Shown in pieces: positions 16,739 to 26,860 of a DNA stretch of 64,000 bases (its first letter is position 1; each line of letters opens with the position of its first letter). A program made the position numbers and the translations under genes. Below the pieces are notes generated by a model. The model was given only the letters and a program-made list of their open reading frames with translations. It searched no databases and was not told the origin of the DNA. The stretch is from Chitinophaga arvensicola (GTDB lineage Bacteria; Bacteroidota; Bacteroidia; Chitinophagales; Chitinophagaceae): assembly GCF_900110835.1 (NCBI RefSeq), contig NZ_FOJG01000002.1, forward strand, positions 1,454,979 to 1,518,978, read 5' to 3'.

Positions 16739-17446
16739 ATGAAACGCAGTTCCGTCTCTCTAGTTTTTAATATCTTCCTGGCCGTAGGTGTCCTGATGCT
16801 CGTCATTGCCGCAGTCATCTCTTACAGTATTCAAAAATTTGACGCCGGCGCGGTAAAAACTACCGGTCATGTGGTGGATCTTATCCAGAGAGGTAGTTCC
16901 GGCAGCCGGGGCGGAAGTACCTATTCTCCGGTCGTCATCTATACCGACAATAAAGGACAGGAACATCGTTATACCCCTTCCTTCTCCTCCAATCCTCCGG
17001 GATACAAAGTCGGGGAATTCGTGGGGATCTATTACGACCCGAAGAATCCGGACGAGGCAAAAATGGTGGGCTGGAGTGAATATATTGGCGCTATGATAGC
17101 CGGTGGACTGGGATTTGTATTCGGCGCCATCGGTTTGGGTTATCATCTCGTAAGAAGGAGAAATAGCAGGCGTCATGCACAACTCCTGCAATCCGGACAG
17201 CTGATACAGGCCGATTTTCTTTCCGTTGAAGTCAACCGCTTCGTGCATGTCAACCACCGTCATCCTTTTTATATCCGCTGCGAAGGGAAAAACCCGCTTA
17301 CCGGTCGGAAAAGCAGTTTCAAAAGCGGCTTTATCTGGTCGGATCCCACACCGTATATGGCGCTTCATAAAAAGCTGGACGTATATGTGGACCAGCAAAA
17401 CGACCGCAGGTATTATGTAGATATCTCCTTCCTGGAGAAGAATTAA
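16739..17446 (+). CDS. DUF3592 membrane protein
   Basis: A 235-residue protein. A first helix (NIFLAVGVLMLVIAAVISYS, 11-30) is followed by the DUF3592 beta-rich domain (TTGHVVDLIQRG, SPVVIYTDNKGQEHRYTPSF, GEFVGIYYDPKNPDEAKM). A second helix is at about 115-138 (MIAGGLGFVFGAIGLGYHLV), then a second DUF3592-like unit (SGQLIQADFLSVEV ... LDVYVDQQNDRRYYVDISFL). The duplicated arrangement is common in this family; function is unknown. No obvious operon partner. Confidence 0.82.
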   Translation: MKRSSVSLVFNIFLAVGVLMLVIAAVISYSIQKFDAGAVKTTGHVVDLIQRGSSGSRGGSTYSPVVIYTDNKGQEHRYTPSFSSNPPGYKVGEFVGIYYDPKNPDEAKMVGWSEYIGAMIAGGLGFVFGAIGLGYHLVRRRNSRRHAQLLQSGQLIQADFLSVEVNRFVHVNHRHPFYIRCEGKNPLTGRKSSFKSGFIWSDPTPYMALHKKLDVYVDQQNDRRYYVDISFLEKN

Positions 17447-17592
17447 GTTTGGTAACAGGAAAACGGGGTTTCAGTAACGGAATGTGCCTGCTGATCACAT
17501 CCCGCCACCGGAAACAAAGGCAGGATGTATCTTGGATAAAAATATCGCTCCGGAGGTAATCTCCCGGATTTATCAGCTCATAATATTGCCAC

Positions 17593-18840
17593 ATGAAAAC
17601 GCTTTTGCTTGCTTTACTGACCCTTTTCTCCGGGTTGTCATATGCACAAACACCCGCCAACACCGGACTGGCGCTGACAGGCGCCCGCATCTACACCGCA
17701 CCCGGCGTTGCCCCCATTGATAATGGCATAGTCATTACGCAGGGCGGTAAAATTATCGCCGTAGGTGAGCCGAAGCGGGTAAAGGTGCCTCCACACATGA
17801 AAGTGCTCGATTGCACAGGCCTTGTGCTGATGGCGGGCTTCTGGAACAACCATGTTCATTTTATGGAACCCAAATGGAACCACGCCGAAAGTATTCCGGT
17901 GGCACAGCTCAACGACCAGCTCGATAGCATGATCAACAGCCATGGATTTACACATGTATTCGATCTGGCTTCTTTAAACTACCCCAACCTGCTGGCGCTT
18001 CGCGACCGGATCAATTCCGGCGAAGTAAACGGCCCGGCCATGCTCACGGTAGGCATGCCATTCGTTCCGCCTGATGCCAGCCCGTTTTATGTACGCCCGT
18101 TGAAACTGCCGGAAATAGGTACTCCCGAAGAAGCCGTGGCTTATGTTACCAAACAACTCCAGGCCGGCGCCGACGGTGTCAAGCTATGGTCTGCCTCCCC
18201 GGATGGACAAAAAGTAGTGCCCATGCCGCTCGAAGTAATCAAAGCCGCCAGCGCCACCGCCCATAAATTTCATAAACCCGTTTTTGCCCACCCTACTGCC
18301 GACACCGGCCTCACCATGGCCATCGAAGGCGGTGTAGACATCCTCGCGCATGTGTCGCCGGATGGTTACCGCAGCTGGACCAACGACGAGGTAGCCCTTT
18401 TAAAGCAACATCACGTAGCGCTCATTCCCACCCTGAAATTGTACAAATGGGAACTGGAGCGGAAAAATATTGTAGCAGCAGATAATCCCCTGATGACGAC
18501 GGCCCTGCAACAACTGGGCGCCTACTCAAAAGCGGGCGGCGAAATTCTCTTTGGCACAGATGTGGGCTATGTATCAGAGTACTCCACCACGGAAGAGTTT
18601 ATACTGATGACGCAGGCCGGACTGAACTTCGACCAGATCCTCACCACCCTCACCACCGCACCGGCAAAACGGTTTGGAATGGCTTCGCACAGCGGTCGCA
18701 TTGCTAAAGGCATGGATGCGGATATCGTCTTACTAAAAGCAGATCCGCATACCGACAGCCGCCATTTTGCAGATATCGCCTATACTATCCGCAACGGGAA
18801 AATTATCTACCAATCGGCTCCCGCCACCAGTAAACATTAA
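17593..18840 (+). CDS. Exported amidohydrolase (imidazolonepropionase-like)
   Basis: A 415-residue protein with a signal peptide (MKTLLLALLTLFSGLSYAQ). The metal-binding HxH is in FWNNHVHF (83-90); a Lys in GADGVKLWSA, His in PVFAHPT, His in DILAHVSPD and Asp in LFGTDVG complete a typical binuclear amidohydrolase centre. The C-terminal composite-domain strand is GMDADIVLLKADP. Relatives hydrolyse cyclic amides, dipeptides or related bonds; substrate here is unknown. It appears to be monocistronic and periplasmic. Confidence 0.88.
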   Translation: MKTLLLALLTLFSGLSYAQTPANTGLALTGARIYTAPGVAPIDNGIVITQGGKIIAVGEPKRVKVPPHMKVLDCTGLVLMAGFWNNHVHFMEPKWNHAESIPVAQLNDQLDSMINSHGFTHVFDLASLNYPNLLALRDRINSGEVNGPAMLTVGMPFVPPDASPFYVRPLKLPEIGTPEEAVAYVTKQLQAGADGVKLWSASPDGQKVVPMPLEVIKAASATAHKFHKPVFAHPTADTGLTMAIEGGVDILAHVSPDGYRSWTNDEVALLKQHHVALIPTLKLYKWELERKNIVAADNPLMTTALQQLGAYSKAGGEILFGTDVGYVSEYSTTEEFILMTQAGLNFDQILTTLTTAPAKRFGMASHSGRIAKGMDADIVLLKADPHTDSRHFADIAYTIRNGKIIYQSAPATSKH

Positions 18841-18939
18841 GATATTGTCATATGTACAAGAAAATCGGTGGTAACTAAAAAATAACGTTTCTTTTACGCA
18901 AAGCAGTGGATGTTTCTTTTTTTGGTATCAAAGTTTTAT

Positions 18940-18947
18940 TACTTTTG
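18940..18947 (+). promoter_or_regulatory. -7 box TACTTTTG, 8 nt before a start codon
   Basis: Exact TAnnTTTG match. With a start site about 6-7 nt downstream, the transcript of the gene at 18956 would begin almost at its ATG. Confidence 0.5.
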
Positions 18948-18955
18948 GCACCCGA

Positions 18956-19351
18956 ATGAGAGTAGCTATATTTTTTGCATGCTTATGTTTCCTGCTGCTA
19001 AGAGGAGATAGCTATGCTTTTACAGGTACTCCTCATCACAATACCTATCACACTTCCCCAAAATTTACGGAGAACGAACAACATGTAACATCCGGTGACA
19101 ACACTTCCGACGACGCCTCCTTCAGCGCAAGCGATGGAGATGACGACGACGAAACTCTCATCAGCGATGATGTGGTAGAAGAAGACAACAGCAGTTTTCT
19201 TGTCCGGAAATACAAACTGGTAGCCCGGTTTCACTGGGCCCTCTCCCATCTATTTATTGCAGACTACCTCAGCAGATGCTTCAAAGCCCCTCCTCCATTT
19301 TCAGGGCTTCCCGCTTATATTTATATCACCCAGGGCGTTTTAAGGATCTGA
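18956..19351 (+). CDS. Small exported acidic protein of unknown function
   Basis: A 131-residue protein. The N-terminus is a signal peptide (IFFACLCFLLLRGDSYA). The middle is strongly acidic and Ser/Thr-rich (SASDGDDDDETLISDDVVEE), and the C-terminal 50 residues are basic and aromatic (VRKYKLVARFHWALSHLF), ending in a hydrophobic tail. No family recognised. A TAnnTTTG box 8 nt before the ATG supports expression. It precedes the RND efflux operon by 172 nt with no shared-operon evidence. Confidence 0.6.
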   Translation: MRVAIFFACLCFLLLRGDSYAFTGTPHHNTYHTSPKFTENEQHVTSGDNTSDDASFSASDGDDDDETLISDDVVEEDNSSFLVRKYKLVARFHWALSHLFIADYLSRCFKAPPPFSGLPAYIYITQGVLRI

Positions 19352-19523
19352 TAGATCCACTGCCTCAGTAGCCCAAAGTGTAACCATACTTAACCGGTGA
19401 CAGTGTATCTATGCTACCTGTACCGGATATACGTTCAGATTTCCTGACCGCTGCTACTGTTTTGCGTCCAGAGGCATCTCTGCCTTTACAACCATGCCAT
19501 CGCTTTAATATCCATTTAATATC

Positions 19524-20606
19524 ATGAATAGAATTGTCATGTTTACGGGCCTGTTTGCCGTGCTGTACTCAACAAGCTGTAAACCTAAAAAAGAAGAAAA
19601 GGAAGAAGCTGGTAAATTTACTGTTACCACCCCCCTGCAAATCGACACCGCTTTTACCAAGGAATATGTTTCACAGATAAAATCTGTCCGGAACATTGAA
19701 ATCCGGGTACAGGAAAGAGGGTATCTGCAAAACATCTATGTAGACGAGGGCCAGTTCGTAAAAGCCGGTCAGCTGCTGTTCAAGATCATGCCGAAATTAT
19801 ATGAGGCAGAACTTCAGAAAGCAGAAGCGGAAACCAAAGCCGCCGAAATAGAACTGCAGAACACCAAAACCCTGGTCGATAAAAACATCGTATCCAAAAA
19901 TGAACAGGCAGTAGCACAAGCCAAGCTGGATCAGGCGAAAGCCGAAATGGCACTGGCAAAACTGCACCTGTCATTTACAGAAATCCGGGCGCCGTTCGAC
20001 GGCACCATCGACCGGATTCCTTTTAAACTGGGAAGCGTAATCGATGAAGGCGGCCTGTTGACCACCCTCTCCGACAACAGCCAGATGTTTGCCTACTTCA
20101 ATGTATCCGAACCGGAATACCTGGATTATGCGACCAACGCCAAAGGCCGTGGCAACAGCAAAGTAAGCCTGCTGCTGGCCAATAACCTCCCGCTGCCCTA
20201 CAAAGGCGATGTGGAAACCATCGAAAGTGAGTTTAACAACGAAACCGGCAATATCGCCTTCCGGGCAAGATTCCCGAACCCCGATAAACTGCTGAAGAAT
20301 GGAGAAACTGGTAAAATCCAGATGACTATTCCGCTCACAAAAGCATTGGTGATCCCACAAAAGGCGACTTACGAAATCCAGGATAAACTCTATGTTTTTG
20401 TGATCGACCACAACAACGTGGTAAGATCCCGGAACATTGCCATCCGTGGGCAGATGCCGGATCTGTATGTTATCGAAAATGGTCTTTCCGCCACCGACAA
20501 AATTCTGCTCGAAGGCGTTCAGAAAGCCAAAGATGACGACAAAATCAATTATGAATACCGGAAACCAGAGGAAGTTATTTCCCAGCTGCGATTAAAAGCG
20601 GAGTAA
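19524..20606 (+). CDS. RND efflux periplasmic adaptor (membrane fusion) lipoprotein
   Basis: A 360-residue protein. Lipobox VLYSTSC places the lipidated cysteine at residue 19, followed by a Lys/Glu-rich linker. Adaptor features: VSQIKSVRNIEIRVQERGYL, then IYVDEGQFVKAGQLLF (lipoyl half), a coiled-coil hairpin (residues ~95-150, EAETKAAEIELQNTKTLVDK) and LHLSFTEIRAPFDGTIDRIP (second lipoyl half). It links the inner-membrane pump with the outer-membrane channel. It is the first gene of a three-gene operon, 26 nt before the pump gene. No adjacent regulator is seen. Confidence 0.93.
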   Translation: MNRIVMFTGLFAVLYSTSCKPKKEEKEEAGKFTVTTPLQIDTAFTKEYVSQIKSVRNIEIRVQERGYLQNIYVDEGQFVKAGQLLFKIMPKLYEAELQKAEAETKAAEIELQNTKTLVDKNIVSKNEQAVAQAKLDQAKAEMALAKLHLSFTEIRAPFDGTIDRIPFKLGSVIDEGGLLTTLSDNSQMFAYFNVSEPEYLDYATNAKGRGNSKVSLLLANNLPLPYKGDVETIESEFNNETGNIAFRARFPNPDKLLKNGETGKIQMTIPLTKALVIPQKATYEIQDKLYVFVIDHNNVVRSRNIAIRGQMPDLYVIENGLSATDKILLEGVQKAKDDDKINYEYRKPEEVISQLRLKAE

Positions 20607-20632
20607 TCGTTCAATCCTAACAGAGTAGTGTA

Positions 20633-23600
20633 ATGTTTAATAAATTTATACAGAGACCGGTACTGTCTATCGTAATCTCCCTCATCATCCTCTTCCTGGG
20701 TGTGCTGGCTATTACACAGTTACCGGTAACGCAATTCCCCTCCATCTCACCACCAAAGGTGAATGTGACTGCAGAATACCCGGGAGCCAACGGTGAACTG
20801 ATGATCAAATCCGTGATCATTCCCCTGGAAAGAGCCATCAACGGCGTTCCCGGACTGAAATATATTGCCTCTGATGCCGGTAACGATGGAGAAGCCTCCA
20901 TCCAGGTTGTATTTAACCTGGGCACCGATCCCAACCAGGCATCACTCAATGTGCAAAACCGCGTGGCATCGGTGGTGAATAAATTACCACCACTGGTTGT
21001 ACGTGAAGGCGTGAAGATTACCCGCGAGGAATCCAATATGCTCATGTACATCAACCTGTACAGTGATGACCCGCAAACAGATCAGAAATTCCTTTTCAAC
21101 TTTGCCGATATCAACATCTTACCGGAGCTGAAACGTGTGGATGGTGTGGGCTTTGCCGACATCCTCGGTAACCGCGAATACGCTATGAGGATCTGGCTGA
21201 AACCAGATCGTATGCTCGCTTACAAGATCTCTGCCGACGAAGTGATGAAAGCACTCGGAGAACAGAGCCTGGAAGCCTCTCCCGGCAAAACCGGTGAAAG
21301 CTCCGGTAAACGCTCACAGACCTTTGAATACGTACTGAAATATCCCGGCAGGTTCACCAGCAAGGAAGGATATGAAAACGTAATTTTAAGATCCAGCCCC
21401 AATGGGGAAATACTCCGCCTGAAAGACGTGGCCGATATTGAATTCGGCAGCTCCATGTATGATATCTATTCCAACCTGAACGGCAAACCTTCTGCCGCGA
21501 TCGTGTTGAAACAATCATACGGCAGTAACGCCAGCCAGGTTATCAAGGACGTAAAAGCCAAAATGAAAGAGATCAAGGAAAACTCTTTCCCTAAAGGCAT
21601 GAATTACGAAATCAGTTACGACGTCTCCAAATTCCTGGATGCCTCTATTGAAAAAGTAATTCATACCCTGGGTGAAGCCTTTATCCTGGTAGGTATCGTA
21701 GTGTTCCTGTTCCTGGGCGACTGGCGCTCCACCCTCATCCCGGCCATGGCTGTACCGGTATCGCTCGTAGGTACCTTTATGTTCATGCAGTTCTTTGGAA
21801 TCACCCTCAACCTCATCACCCTGTTCGCTCTCGTACTGGCCATCGGTGTGGTAGTGGATGATGCCATCGTGGTGATTGAAGCGGTACACGCCAAAATGGA
21901 AGAAGAACATCTCTCCCCGCTCAAGGCCACTAAAAAAGCTATGCATGAAATCAGTGGCGCCATCATCGCCATCACTTTCTTAATGGCTGCGGTATTCATT
22001 CCGGTGGCATTTATGTCCGGCCCCGTAGGGATTTTCTACCGCCAGTTCTCCATTACCATGGCAACGGCTATTATTCTATCGGGTGTGGTGGCATTGACCC
22101 TCACACCGGCACTTTGTGCCATGATCCTGAAGAATAATCACGGAAAACAAAAGAAGAAAAACGGGTTGGATAAATTCCTGGATGGGTTTAACAATGCCTT
22201 CAACCGCACCTCCGGAAAATACCAGAAAATACTGGGCTCCATCGTGAGCAGACGGTCACTCACTTTTATTGTACTCCTTGCTTTCTGCGCCGGCACCTGG
22301 TTCCTGAACAACAATGTTCCTTCCGGGTTCATCCCCAACGAAGACCAGGGTATGTTCTACGCCATCATTCAAACGCCTCCGGGATCTTCCCTGGAAAGGA
22401 CCAACCAGATAGCGGAAAAACTGCAAAAAGTAGCAGAAGGAATTGAAGGTGTGCAATCCGTATCTTCTCTCGCAGGTTATGAAATCCTGACAGAAGGAAC
22501 CGGTTCCAACTCCGGTACCTGTCTGATTAACCTGAAAAGCTGGGAAGACCGGAAACATTCTGTCCAGGAAATCATCAGTGAACTGGAAGAGAAATCGAAA
22601 GATATTACCGGAGCTACCATTGAATTCTTCCAACCGCCCGCCGTACCGGGTTATGGCGCCGCAGGTGGTTTCGAATTACGACTGCTCGACAAAGCCGGTT
22701 CCGGTGATTATAAGAAGATGGAAACGGTGAGCAAGGACTTTGTAAAAGAACTGAGCAAACGCAAGGAACTGTCTTCCGTATTCAGCTTTTACAGCGCCAG
22801 CTTTCCGCAATATATGCTGCGGGTGGATAACGACATCGCCCAGCAAAAAGGCGTGAGCATTGATAATGCGATGAACACCCTTTCTACATTAGTGGGAAGT
22901 AACTATGAAATCAGCTTTATCAAATTTGACCGCCAGTATAAAGTAATTGTACAGGCATCACCGCAGTACCGCGCCTTGCCGGATGATATCCTGAAGCTGT
23001 ATGTAAAAAACGACCGCGACGAGATGGTGCCTTTCTCTGCTTTCATGAAAATGGAAAAAGTGTATGGCCTGTCGGAAATCACGCGGCACAACATGTACAA
23101 CGCTTCTGAAATCAGTGGCGCCGCCGCTCCCGGATACAGTAGCGGTGAGGCTATCAAGGTAATCAATGAGGTAGCTAAAAAGAGCCTGCCACGCGGGTTT
23201 GGTATCGACTGGGCAGGTATCTCCAAAGATGAAGTAGCACAGGGCAACCAGGCTATTTACATCTTCCTGATCTGTCTTGGTTTCGTATACCTGATCCTCG
23301 CCGCACAATATGAAAGCTTCATCCTGCCACTGGCAGTAATCCTTTCCCTGCCTCCGGGCATATTCGGCGCCTTCTTCCTGCTGAAAGCACTGGGACTGGA
23401 AAACAATATCTACGCACAGGTAGCTATGGTGATGCTCATTGGTTTGCTCGGTAAAAACGCCGTATTGATCGTAGAATTTGCCGTACAGAAACACCGCGCA
23501 GGAGAATCGGTACTAAAGGCTGCCATGGAAGGTTCAAAGGTAAGGTTCCGGCCTATCCTCATGACCTCCTTTGCCTTTATTGCAGGTTTGATTCCGTTGG

Positions 23601-23800
23601 TGCTGGCCTCCGGACCGGGTGCGCTGGGTAACAAAACAATCGGTACAGCTGCTGCCGGCGGTATGCTTTTCGGAACCATTTTCGGGGTGTTGATCATACC
23701 CGGATTGTACTACATATTCGGCAAACTGGCAGAAGGGCATGCCCTTGTAAAAGATGAAGAAGAGAATCCATTAACCGAAGAAATTGATCACAATGTATAA
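20633..23800 (+). CDS. RND efflux pump, inner-membrane subunit (HAE1 family)
   Basis: A 1055-residue pump, the usual length. N-terminus FIQRPVLSIVISLIILFLGV is helix 1; helices 2-6 follow from residue ~345 with the proton-relay DD in IGVVVDDAIVVIEA, and the second set starts near 890 (IFLICLGFVYLILAAQYESF) with LLGKNAVLIVEFA. Porter/docking domains carry KYIASDAGNDGEASI and PPGSSLERTNQIAE. Hydrophobic and amphiphilic efflux subfamily; the exact drug range cannot be read. It overlaps the next gene by 8 nt. Confidence 0.95.
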   Translation: MFNKFIQRPVLSIVISLIILFLGVLAITQLPVTQFPSISPPKVNVTAEYPGANGELMIKSVIIPLERAINGVPGLKYIASDAGNDGEASIQVVFNLGTDPNQASLNVQNRVASVVNKLPPLVVREGVKITREESNMLMYINLYSDDPQTDQKFLFNFADINILPELKRVDGVGFADILGNREYAMRIWLKPDRMLAYKISADEVMKALGEQSLEASPGKTGESSGKRSQTFEYVLKYPGRFTSKEGYENVILRSSPNGEILRLKDVADIEFGSSMYDIYSNLNGKPSAAIVLKQSYGSNASQVIKDVKAKMKEIKENSFPKGMNYEISYDVSKFLDASIEKVIHTLGEAFILVGIVVFLFLGDWRSTLIPAMAVPVSLVGTFMFMQFFGITLNLITLFALVLAIGVVVDDAIVVIEAVHAKMEEEHLSPLKATKKAMHEISGAIIAITFLMAAVFIPVAFMSGPVGIFYRQFSITMATAIILSGVVALTLTPALCAMILKNNHGKQKKKNGLDKFLDGFNNAFNRTSGKYQKILGSIVSRRSLTFIVLLAFCAGTWFLNNNVPSGFIPNEDQGMFYAIIQTPPGSSLERTNQIAEKLQKVAEGIEGVQSVSSLAGYEILTEGTGSNSGTCLINLKSWEDRKHSVQEIISELEEKSKDITGATIEFFQPPAVPGYGAAGGFELRLLDKAGSGDYKKMETVSKDFVKELSKRKELSSVFSFYSASFPQYMLRVDNDIAQQKGVSIDNAMNTLSTLVGSNYEISFIKFDRQYKVIVQASPQYRALPDDILKLYVKNDRDEMVPFSAFMKMEKVYGLSEITRHNMYNASEISGAAAPGYSSGEAIKVINEVAKKSLPRGFGIDWAGISKDEVAQGNQAIYIFLICLGFVYLILAAQYESFILPLAVILSLPPGIFGAFFLLKALGLENNIYAQVAMVMLIGLLGKNAVLIVEFAVQKHRAGESVLKAAMEGSKVRFRPILMTSFAFIAGLIPLVLASGPGALGNKTIGTAAAGGMLFGTIFGVLIIPGLYYIFGKLAEGHALVKDEEENPLTEEIDHNV

Positions 23801-25226
23801 ATTCAGGATACAACACGGCATTGGTGTGCTGAGCATCTGCCTGGCTATCGCCAGTTGTAAAGTGCCGGCCATACTGCCATCCGCTGAAAACAAGGCTATT
23901 CCCGGATCCTACGACAACAGCCAGGACACTACCAACGCTTCCGCAGTTGAATGGCGCAGGTTCTTTACCGATAAAAACCTGGTAGCCCTGATTGATACCG
24001 CTCTGAAAAATAACCAGGAGCTGCTCATTACCCTCCAGGAAATAGCAGTTGCGAAAAATGATATCCGGCTCAGACATTCAGCTTTACTGCCTTCTGTAAG
24101 CGCCCGCGCAGGCGCCGGCGTAGAAAAAGTAGGCCGGTATACCAGTCAGGGTGCAGGTGATGCCTCCACAGAAATTACCCCCGGCAAAGAAATGCCCGAC
24201 CCGCTGGGCGACTTTACCGTAGGTGCTTACGCCACCTGGGAAGCCGATATCTGGAAGAAACTGCACAACGCCAAAAAAGCGGCCGTTACCAGGTACCTGT
24301 CGACCATAGAGGGTAAAAACTTTGTACTCACCAACCTGATCGCAGAAGTAGCTAATTCCTACTATGAATTGCTGGCGCTGGATAATCAGCTGAGCATCGT
24401 AAAACAAAACATCGAACTGCAAAAAAATGCACTCGATATTGTAAAGGTGCAGAAGGAAGCCACCCGCGCAACGGAACTGGCAGTACAAAAATTCCAGGCG
24501 GAAGTATTAAAGTCACAAAGCCTCGAATTCGATATTCTCCAGGATATTAAAGAAACGGAGAATAAGATCAATTTCCTGCTGGGACGTTATCCGCAGGAAA
24601 TTATCCGCGATCAGAACAGCTTCACCAATTCGTTGCCGGCAACTGTCAATACCGGTATCCCTTCGCAATTGCTGGCCAATCGCCCGGATATCAAAAAAGC
24701 AGAACTGGAATTAACAGCCGCCAAACTGGATGTGAAAGTAGCCCGCGCAGAGTTTTATCCTTCCCTGGGTATTTCTGCAGGAGTAGGATTCCAGGCCTTC
24801 AAGCCCTCCTATCTCTTCCGGTTACCAGAGTCGCTGCTGTATTCACTTGCGGGTGATCTGGCCGGACCATTGATCAACAGGGCTGCTATCAAAGCAGAAT
24901 TCAGCAATGCCAGTTCCCGGCAGCTGCAGGCAATGTACAACTACGAGCGTACCATTTTAAATGCGTATTTCGAAGTGTCCAATGAGCTGTCCAGCATCAG
25001 CAACCTGGAAAAGAGCTACAGCCTCAAATCACAACAGGTGGATGCCCTTACCCGGTCGATCGAAATTTCGAACGACCTGTTCAAGTCCGCCCGTGCCGAT
25101 TACCTGGAAGTACTCATGACACAGCGCGATGCACTGGAATCCAAACTGGAACTGATAGAAACCAAAAAACAACAACTGAACGCAGTCATCAATATTTATA
25201 GAAATCTTGGTGGCGGCTGGAAGTAA
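23793..25226 (+). CDS. RND outer-membrane channel (TolC/NodT-family lipoprotein)
   Basis: A 477-residue protein from the ATG at 23793, inside the pump gene's last codons. Lipobox-like ICLAIASC gives a lipidated cysteine near residue 22. Two outer-membrane efflux repeats are visible: ALKNNQELLITLQEIAVAKN with LRHSALLPSVSARAG, and ELTAAKLDVKVARAEFYPSL in the second half, with SQLLANRPDIKKAE typical of NodT proteins. Completes the tripartite efflux system. A strong terminator follows. Confidence 0.93.
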   Translation: MYKFRIQHGIGVLSICLAIASCKVPAILPSAENKAIPGSYDNSQDTTNASAVEWRRFFTDKNLVALIDTALKNNQELLITLQEIAVAKNDIRLRHSALLPSVSARAGAGVEKVGRYTSQGAGDASTEITPGKEMPDPLGDFTVGAYATWEADIWKKLHNAKKAAVTRYLSTIEGKNFVLTNLIAEVANSYYELLALDNQLSIVKQNIELQKNALDIVKVQKEATRATELAVQKFQAEVLKSQSLEFDILQDIKETENKINFLLGRYPQEIIRDQNSFTNSLPATVNTGIPSQLLANRPDIKKAELELTAAKLDVKVARAEFYPSLGISAGVGFQAFKPSYLFRLPESLLYSLAGDLAGPLINRAAIKAEFSNASSRQLQAMYNYERTILNAYFEVSNELSSISNLEKSYSLKSQQVDALTRSIEISNDLFKSARADYLEVLMTQRDALESKLELIETKKQQLNAVINIYRNLGGGWK

Positions 25227-25243
25227 GACGTGAAATAGCAATG

Positions 25244-25276
25244 AGCGCCGGTAATGTGATTGCCGGCGCTTTTTTT
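25244..25276 (+). terminator. Rho-independent terminator of the RND operon
   Basis: Eight-bp stem AGCGCCGG (25244-25251) with CCGGCGCT (25263-25270) followed by seven T (a TTTTTTT run including the last stem base); 17 nt after the channel stop codon. Confidence 0.85.
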
Positions 25277-25316
25277 GTGCCCTGTGCTATTTAACAGAAT
25301 AAAGTATTTTGCACTA

Positions 25317-26156
25317 ATGGAAAAGATCCCGGTAAGATACATGGAGGCAGAACGTCCGGACCAGGCTGCGGCGTTCAGCATAAGGGACCTGCGTGGGTTG
25401 CTTGCGGGGAAAGACATGGTGCAGCCACTTCACCGGCATGAGTTTTTTTACCTGCTGATACTGAAACAGGGAAGCGGCCATCATGAAATAGATTTTATCT
25501 CCTACCCCGTAGAGGCGCATAGCGTGTACCTGATGCGGCCGGGGCAGGTACATCAGCTCACCCTGAAAGCAGGAGCTGCAGGCTACCTGATCGCCTTCCA
25601 TCCTCATTTCTATTATCAGCACGACCAGCTGTTGCGGAAAGTCAGCAGCAATAACTATTACCAGCTGGCGGAAGACAGCTGTAAAAAGATATGGACGTTG
25701 CTAACGTATATTTCCGATGAATATATTGCAAAGGCCGACAGATACCAGGAGGCCATCAGGGCCCAGCTAACGGTGTTCTTTATTGAACTCGCGCGTCAGC
25801 ACAGCAGGCAATTACCGGATCATGTAAACGCTTATGCACAGGAACGACTGGAGGAGTTATATGACCTGTTCAAAACACATATCGCAACTCATAAACAGGT
25901 ATCGCAATATGCCGCACTGCTGCATCTTTCTTCCTATCAGCTGAATGCCGTTACGAAAGCGACAGTCGGTAAACCCTGTTCTGCACTCATCAATGAATAT
26001 ATTATCCTGGAAGCTAAAAGACACCTGCTGGCCACCGCCAACCAGGTAGCTGCTATCGCAGATCAGCTGGGCTATGAAGATGTGTCTTATTTTATCCGTT
26101 TCTTTAAAAAACATACCGGGCATTCCCCCGAAGTATTCAGGACCCGTTTTAAATAA
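25317..26156 (+). CDS. AraC-family transcriptional regulator
   Basis: A 279-residue protein from the ATG at 25317 (MEKIPVRYMEAERPDQAAAF). N-terminal cupin domain: QPLHRHEFFYLLILKQGSG, then YLMRPGQVHQLTL. C-terminal AraC domain from about residue 185: KQVSQYAALLHLSSYQLNAV and AIADQLGYEDVSYFIRFFKK followed by GHSPEVFRTRF. It would sense a small molecule with the cupin. Neighbours (efflux operon upstream, methyltransferase downstream) are both possible targets; no direct evidence. Confidence 0.9.
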   Translation: MEKIPVRYMEAERPDQAAAFSIRDLRGLLAGKDMVQPLHRHEFFYLLILKQGSGHHEIDFISYPVEAHSVYLMRPGQVHQLTLKAGAAGYLIAFHPHFYYQHDQLLRKVSSNNYYQLAEDSCKKIWTLLTYISDEYIAKADRYQEAIRAQLTVFFIELARQHSRQLPDHVNAYAQERLEELYDLFKTHIATHKQVSQYAALLHLSSYQLNAVTKATVGKPCSALINEYIILEAKRHLLATANQVAAIADQLGYEDVSYFIRFFKKHTGHSPEVFRTRFK

Positions 26157-26205
26157 GTGCGATTAAACTACAACTTTGTCCTATCACCCGGCTGTATGGA
26201 AGCGA

Positions 26206-26213
26206 TATTTTTG
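26206..26213 (+). promoter_or_regulatory. -7 box TATTTTTG
   Basis: Exact TAnnTTTG match 22 nt upstream of the methyltransferase ATG. Confidence 0.45.
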
Positions 26214-26235
26214 TATCCACTAAAACAACCACCTT

Positions 26236-26853
26236 ATGAACCAGAAATGGGACGAAAGATACAGCGACCAGGAGTTTGCCTACGGCAAAATGCCCAATCT
26301 CTTCTTTAAAGAATGGCTGCCCTCATTTAGCCCGGGCACCATCCTGATGGCCGCCGACGGCGAAGGCCGTAATGGCGTGTTTGCCGCTGCACAGGGATGG
26401 AACGTGACTTCCTTCGACCTGAGTAAAGAAGGGCAATCCAAGGCACTACAATTGGCCCGGGAGCAGCAGGTTACCCTGGAATATATTGTAGGAGACCTGG
26501 AACAACTCAGCTTCGAAAAAGAAACGTTCGACGCCATCGGGCTTATCTATGCACATTTTGATGCGGAAAAGAAATCCTTGTTTCACCGGAAACTGGATAG
26601 CTGCCTGAAAGCCGGCGGCATTATCCTGCTGGAAGCGTTCAGCAAAAAACACCTGCATTTTAATAGCGCCGATCCACGGATCGGAGGACCTAAAGACATT
26701 GACATGTTGTATTCGAGAGAGGAAATACAGGCCGATTTTGAAAATTACGAAATATTGCTACTGGAAGAAACCCAGGTCACGCTGAATGAAGGAAAATACC
26801 ATATAGGCGAAGGTGCAGTGGTGCGGTTTATAGGTAGAAAGAAGCGGGTTTAA
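26236..26853 (+). CDS. Class I SAM-dependent methyltransferase (TehB-like)
   Basis: A 205-residue protein. The start MNQKWDERYSDQEFAYGKMP is typical of TehB/thiopurine-methyltransferase-like proteins. SAM-binding motif I is LMAADGEGRNGVFAAAQG, motif II region VTSFDLSKEG, and DAIGLIYAHFDA is motif IV. Relatives act on tellurite, thiopurines or unknown small molecules. Cytoplasmic. Tail-to-tail with the MocR gene, 7 nt apart. Confidence 0.88.
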   Translation: MNQKWDERYSDQEFAYGKMPNLFFKEWLPSFSPGTILMAADGEGRNGVFAAAQGWNVTSFDLSKEGQSKALQLAREQQVTLEYIVGDLEQLSFEKETFDAIGLIYAHFDAEKKSLFHRKLDSCLKAGGIILLEAFSKKHLHFNSADPRIGGPKDIDMLYSREEIQADFENYEILLLEETQVTLNEGKYHIGEGAVVRFIGRKKRV

Positions 26854-26860
26854 CAGCACA

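Noticed and set aside
21515..21946. Minus-strand frames inside the RND pump gene
   Set aside because: They mirror the pump's codons and carry no domain; they are shadow frames.
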